From contig CAMYZK010000130.1 of the NCBI GenBank assembly GCA_947303825.1, positions 1 to 6,981 on the forward strand: 6,981 bases of DNA, written 5' to 3'. Shown here piece after piece: positions 6,801 through 6,981 of the stretch. The number at the start of each line of letters is the position of its first letter. Position 1 is the first letter of the stretch. This DNA is from an uncultured Prevotella sp. GTDB taxonomy: Bacteria; Bacteroidota; Bacteroidia; Bacteroidales; Bacteroidaceae. The translations under genes were made by a program, and so were the position numbers. The notes below the pieces were generated by a model. It did not search any database, was not told where the DNA came from, and saw nothing but the letters and a program-made list of their open reading frames with translations.

Positions 6801-6981
6801 TATCCAGGTATGTCCGCGACTGTCAACGAAGATACAGCTAACCATCGTGTTGCCTATCACATTGTCTGGGCCCAGCCTGTATCCCATGTAGTGGAAACCC
6901 TTGGTGGTGACAGGCTGCTTGTAGATGCCTTTCTGCATTAGACCCATCCACAGGTTGCCTTTGTTGTCTTCTACCATGGAG
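3822..6981 (-). CDS. Hybrid two-component system regulator (HTCS), N-terminus outside window
   Basis: This single chain fuses a periplasmic sensor, a histidine kinase, a receiver and an AraC regulator. HTCS proteins typically detect glycan fragments and activate polysaccharide-utilisation genes. About 1052 residues are visible; family members usually have 1,300-1,400. The ATG at 6977, numbered residue 1 here, is internal to a propeller repeat and not a start. Reg_prop repeats run from 1 to about 350, with W10, W58, W105, W148, W245 and W288 in D-x-x-G-x-L-W-x-G motifs. A Y_Y_Y domain follows at about 405-472, then one membrane segment at 477-496. HisKA has phosphoacceptor H529 in ISHEIRTPMT. 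HATPase has N641/N645, G1 DNGEKIP (673-679) and G2 GTGIGL (703-708). After an acidic linker, the receiver has D795/D796, phosphoacceptor D837, T867 and K889. Two helix-turn-helices lie at about 955-976 and 1004-1026. The G1 box is atypical (K677 for Gly). The coding end overlaps mutS2 by 23 bp. Confidence 0.96.
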   Translation of the reverse strand, partial: SMVEDNKGNLWMGLMQKGIYKQPVTTKGFHYMGYRLGPDNVIGNTMVSCIFVDSRGHTWIGTDKDGLYHISSPLDNKGGKPVVSHLKEGIPSVIMTIAEDAQGRIWIGSYQEGFGWIDAATSKYNRQAFDEDNHLIVMDIVPDKSGRLWMATMKYGVMCMDLATGKIKKYQMGSNAGGDRKVNTIVNDYASQLELSPDGKRIYVSTSMGVCCLDVETDSWVSAWGANSLMYSTPIRVCKTVGDKLWVGANNGLHCFDMKGKEIKHYTQEDGLSDNNVTSIEADKDGRLWMGTNLGMSCLNTKTGVVENYYVDDGLQSDEFGDCASYSTPDGTIIMGGTGGLTWFNPKDIVHAPWKATVQITDFFVNGMQVNTATMSGGELVTDTTVISSDLFRLSYNDNSFSIQLSTLTYDNPEHTTYLYSINGEPFIRVQKGMNVINFSHMPPGKYKFRIKAERNGQTTEERKFTVIVRSPWYRSPLAYLIYFLLAFSAVATYLLNRKRKERDMLRLQEHIHAEEMADAKLRFFINISHEIRTPMTLIVTPLQSLIKKEHDPQKKATLSTIRRNADRILGLINQMMDLRKIDKGLMQMRMRETELVAFVKDIHLLFEQQANTRQIKLLFEADAMSLPVWIDRKHFDKVIVNLLSNAFKFTHTGGEIRISITHDSSQAHISISDNGEKIPDDQMELIFKRFYQVQSNANDRNTGTGIGLDLTRSLVEMHHGTIAAHNLEKGCEFIVSLPLGCSHLKPEEIISEKETAVDTALTPEDTQEELLPEEEKKDEERKGTVGKDIIIVAEDDNEIRQYLQDELSTDYDVRACSNGREALGEVYRTNPSLIISDIMMPEIDGIALCQRLKENATTSHVPIVLLTAKNSDEDKLEGLETGADAYIVKPFNMDILRRTIINLMQSRRQLRLKYERNDYLEQKIDKVEQPKSHDDKLLERVMTTINKYLSDSDLSVDLIADEVGISRVHLHRKMKELTGQTPHDFIRNLRLKRAATLLAGQSMNVTEVMYACGFSNSTSFSTIFKRFYGMSPRDYIREHEKGASTSPDQQQ

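Noticed and set aside
6975..6977. ATG at 6977 (minus) as the HTCS start codon
   Set aside because: It falls at the beginning of a Reg_prop motif (VEDNKGNLW), the frame stays open to the window edge, and no signal peptide follows, so the true start is outside.

Overview
The window looks like chromosomal DNA from a member of the Bacteroidales, most likely Prevotella or a close relative. The evidence is a very long hybrid two-component sensor (propeller, kinase, receiver and AraC domains in one chain), Bacteroidetes-type TAnnTTTG promoter boxes, a MutS2 with the N-terminus usual in that phylum, and an apparent lack of strong Shine-Dalgarno sites. The genus is inference. The left ~1.1 kb is AT-richer and less orderly than the two large genes that fill the rest.

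Layout. At 1-353 (+) is the 3' end of a gene I do not recognise. It overlaps by 17 bp a Nudix hydrolase gene (337-681, +) whose catalytic box is intact but whose C-terminus appears lost and replaced by unrelated sequence. From 682 to 860 there is no gene, only an imperfect hairpin, a 12-bp direct repeat and an intrinsic terminator. The terminator serves a tRNA-Ser(UGA) on the minus strand (861-948), which has a TACCTTTG box behind it. Between the tRNA and mutS2 (949-1186) lie a 7-bp tandem repeat, an AT-rich hairpin, two TACCTTTG boxes on the plus strand and a 20-bp palindrome.

mutS2 (1187-3844, +) encodes an 885-residue MutS2 with intact Walker A, Walker B and Smr motifs. It carries two unusual in-frame additions: a ~114-bp nested inverted-repeat element just before the Walker A motif, and a 7-bp-period tandem repeat in the linker after the coiled coil. 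Its promoter box ends 4 bp before the ATG, which suggests a leaderless or nearly leaderless mRNA.

From 3822 to the right edge, on the minus strand, lies a hybrid two-component system (HTCS) regulator. Its N-terminus is outside the window. It converges on mutS2 and the two coding 3' ends overlap by 23 bp. HTCS proteins normally sense glycan fragments in the periplasm and activate polysaccharide-utilisation genes. The target locus, if adjacent, lies beyond the right edge.

I see no convincing new multigene system. The most notable features are the repeat element domesticated inside mutS2, the heptamer repeats in two places, the apparently leaderless mutS2 promoter, the truncated Nudix gene and a degenerate G1 box in the HTCS kinase.
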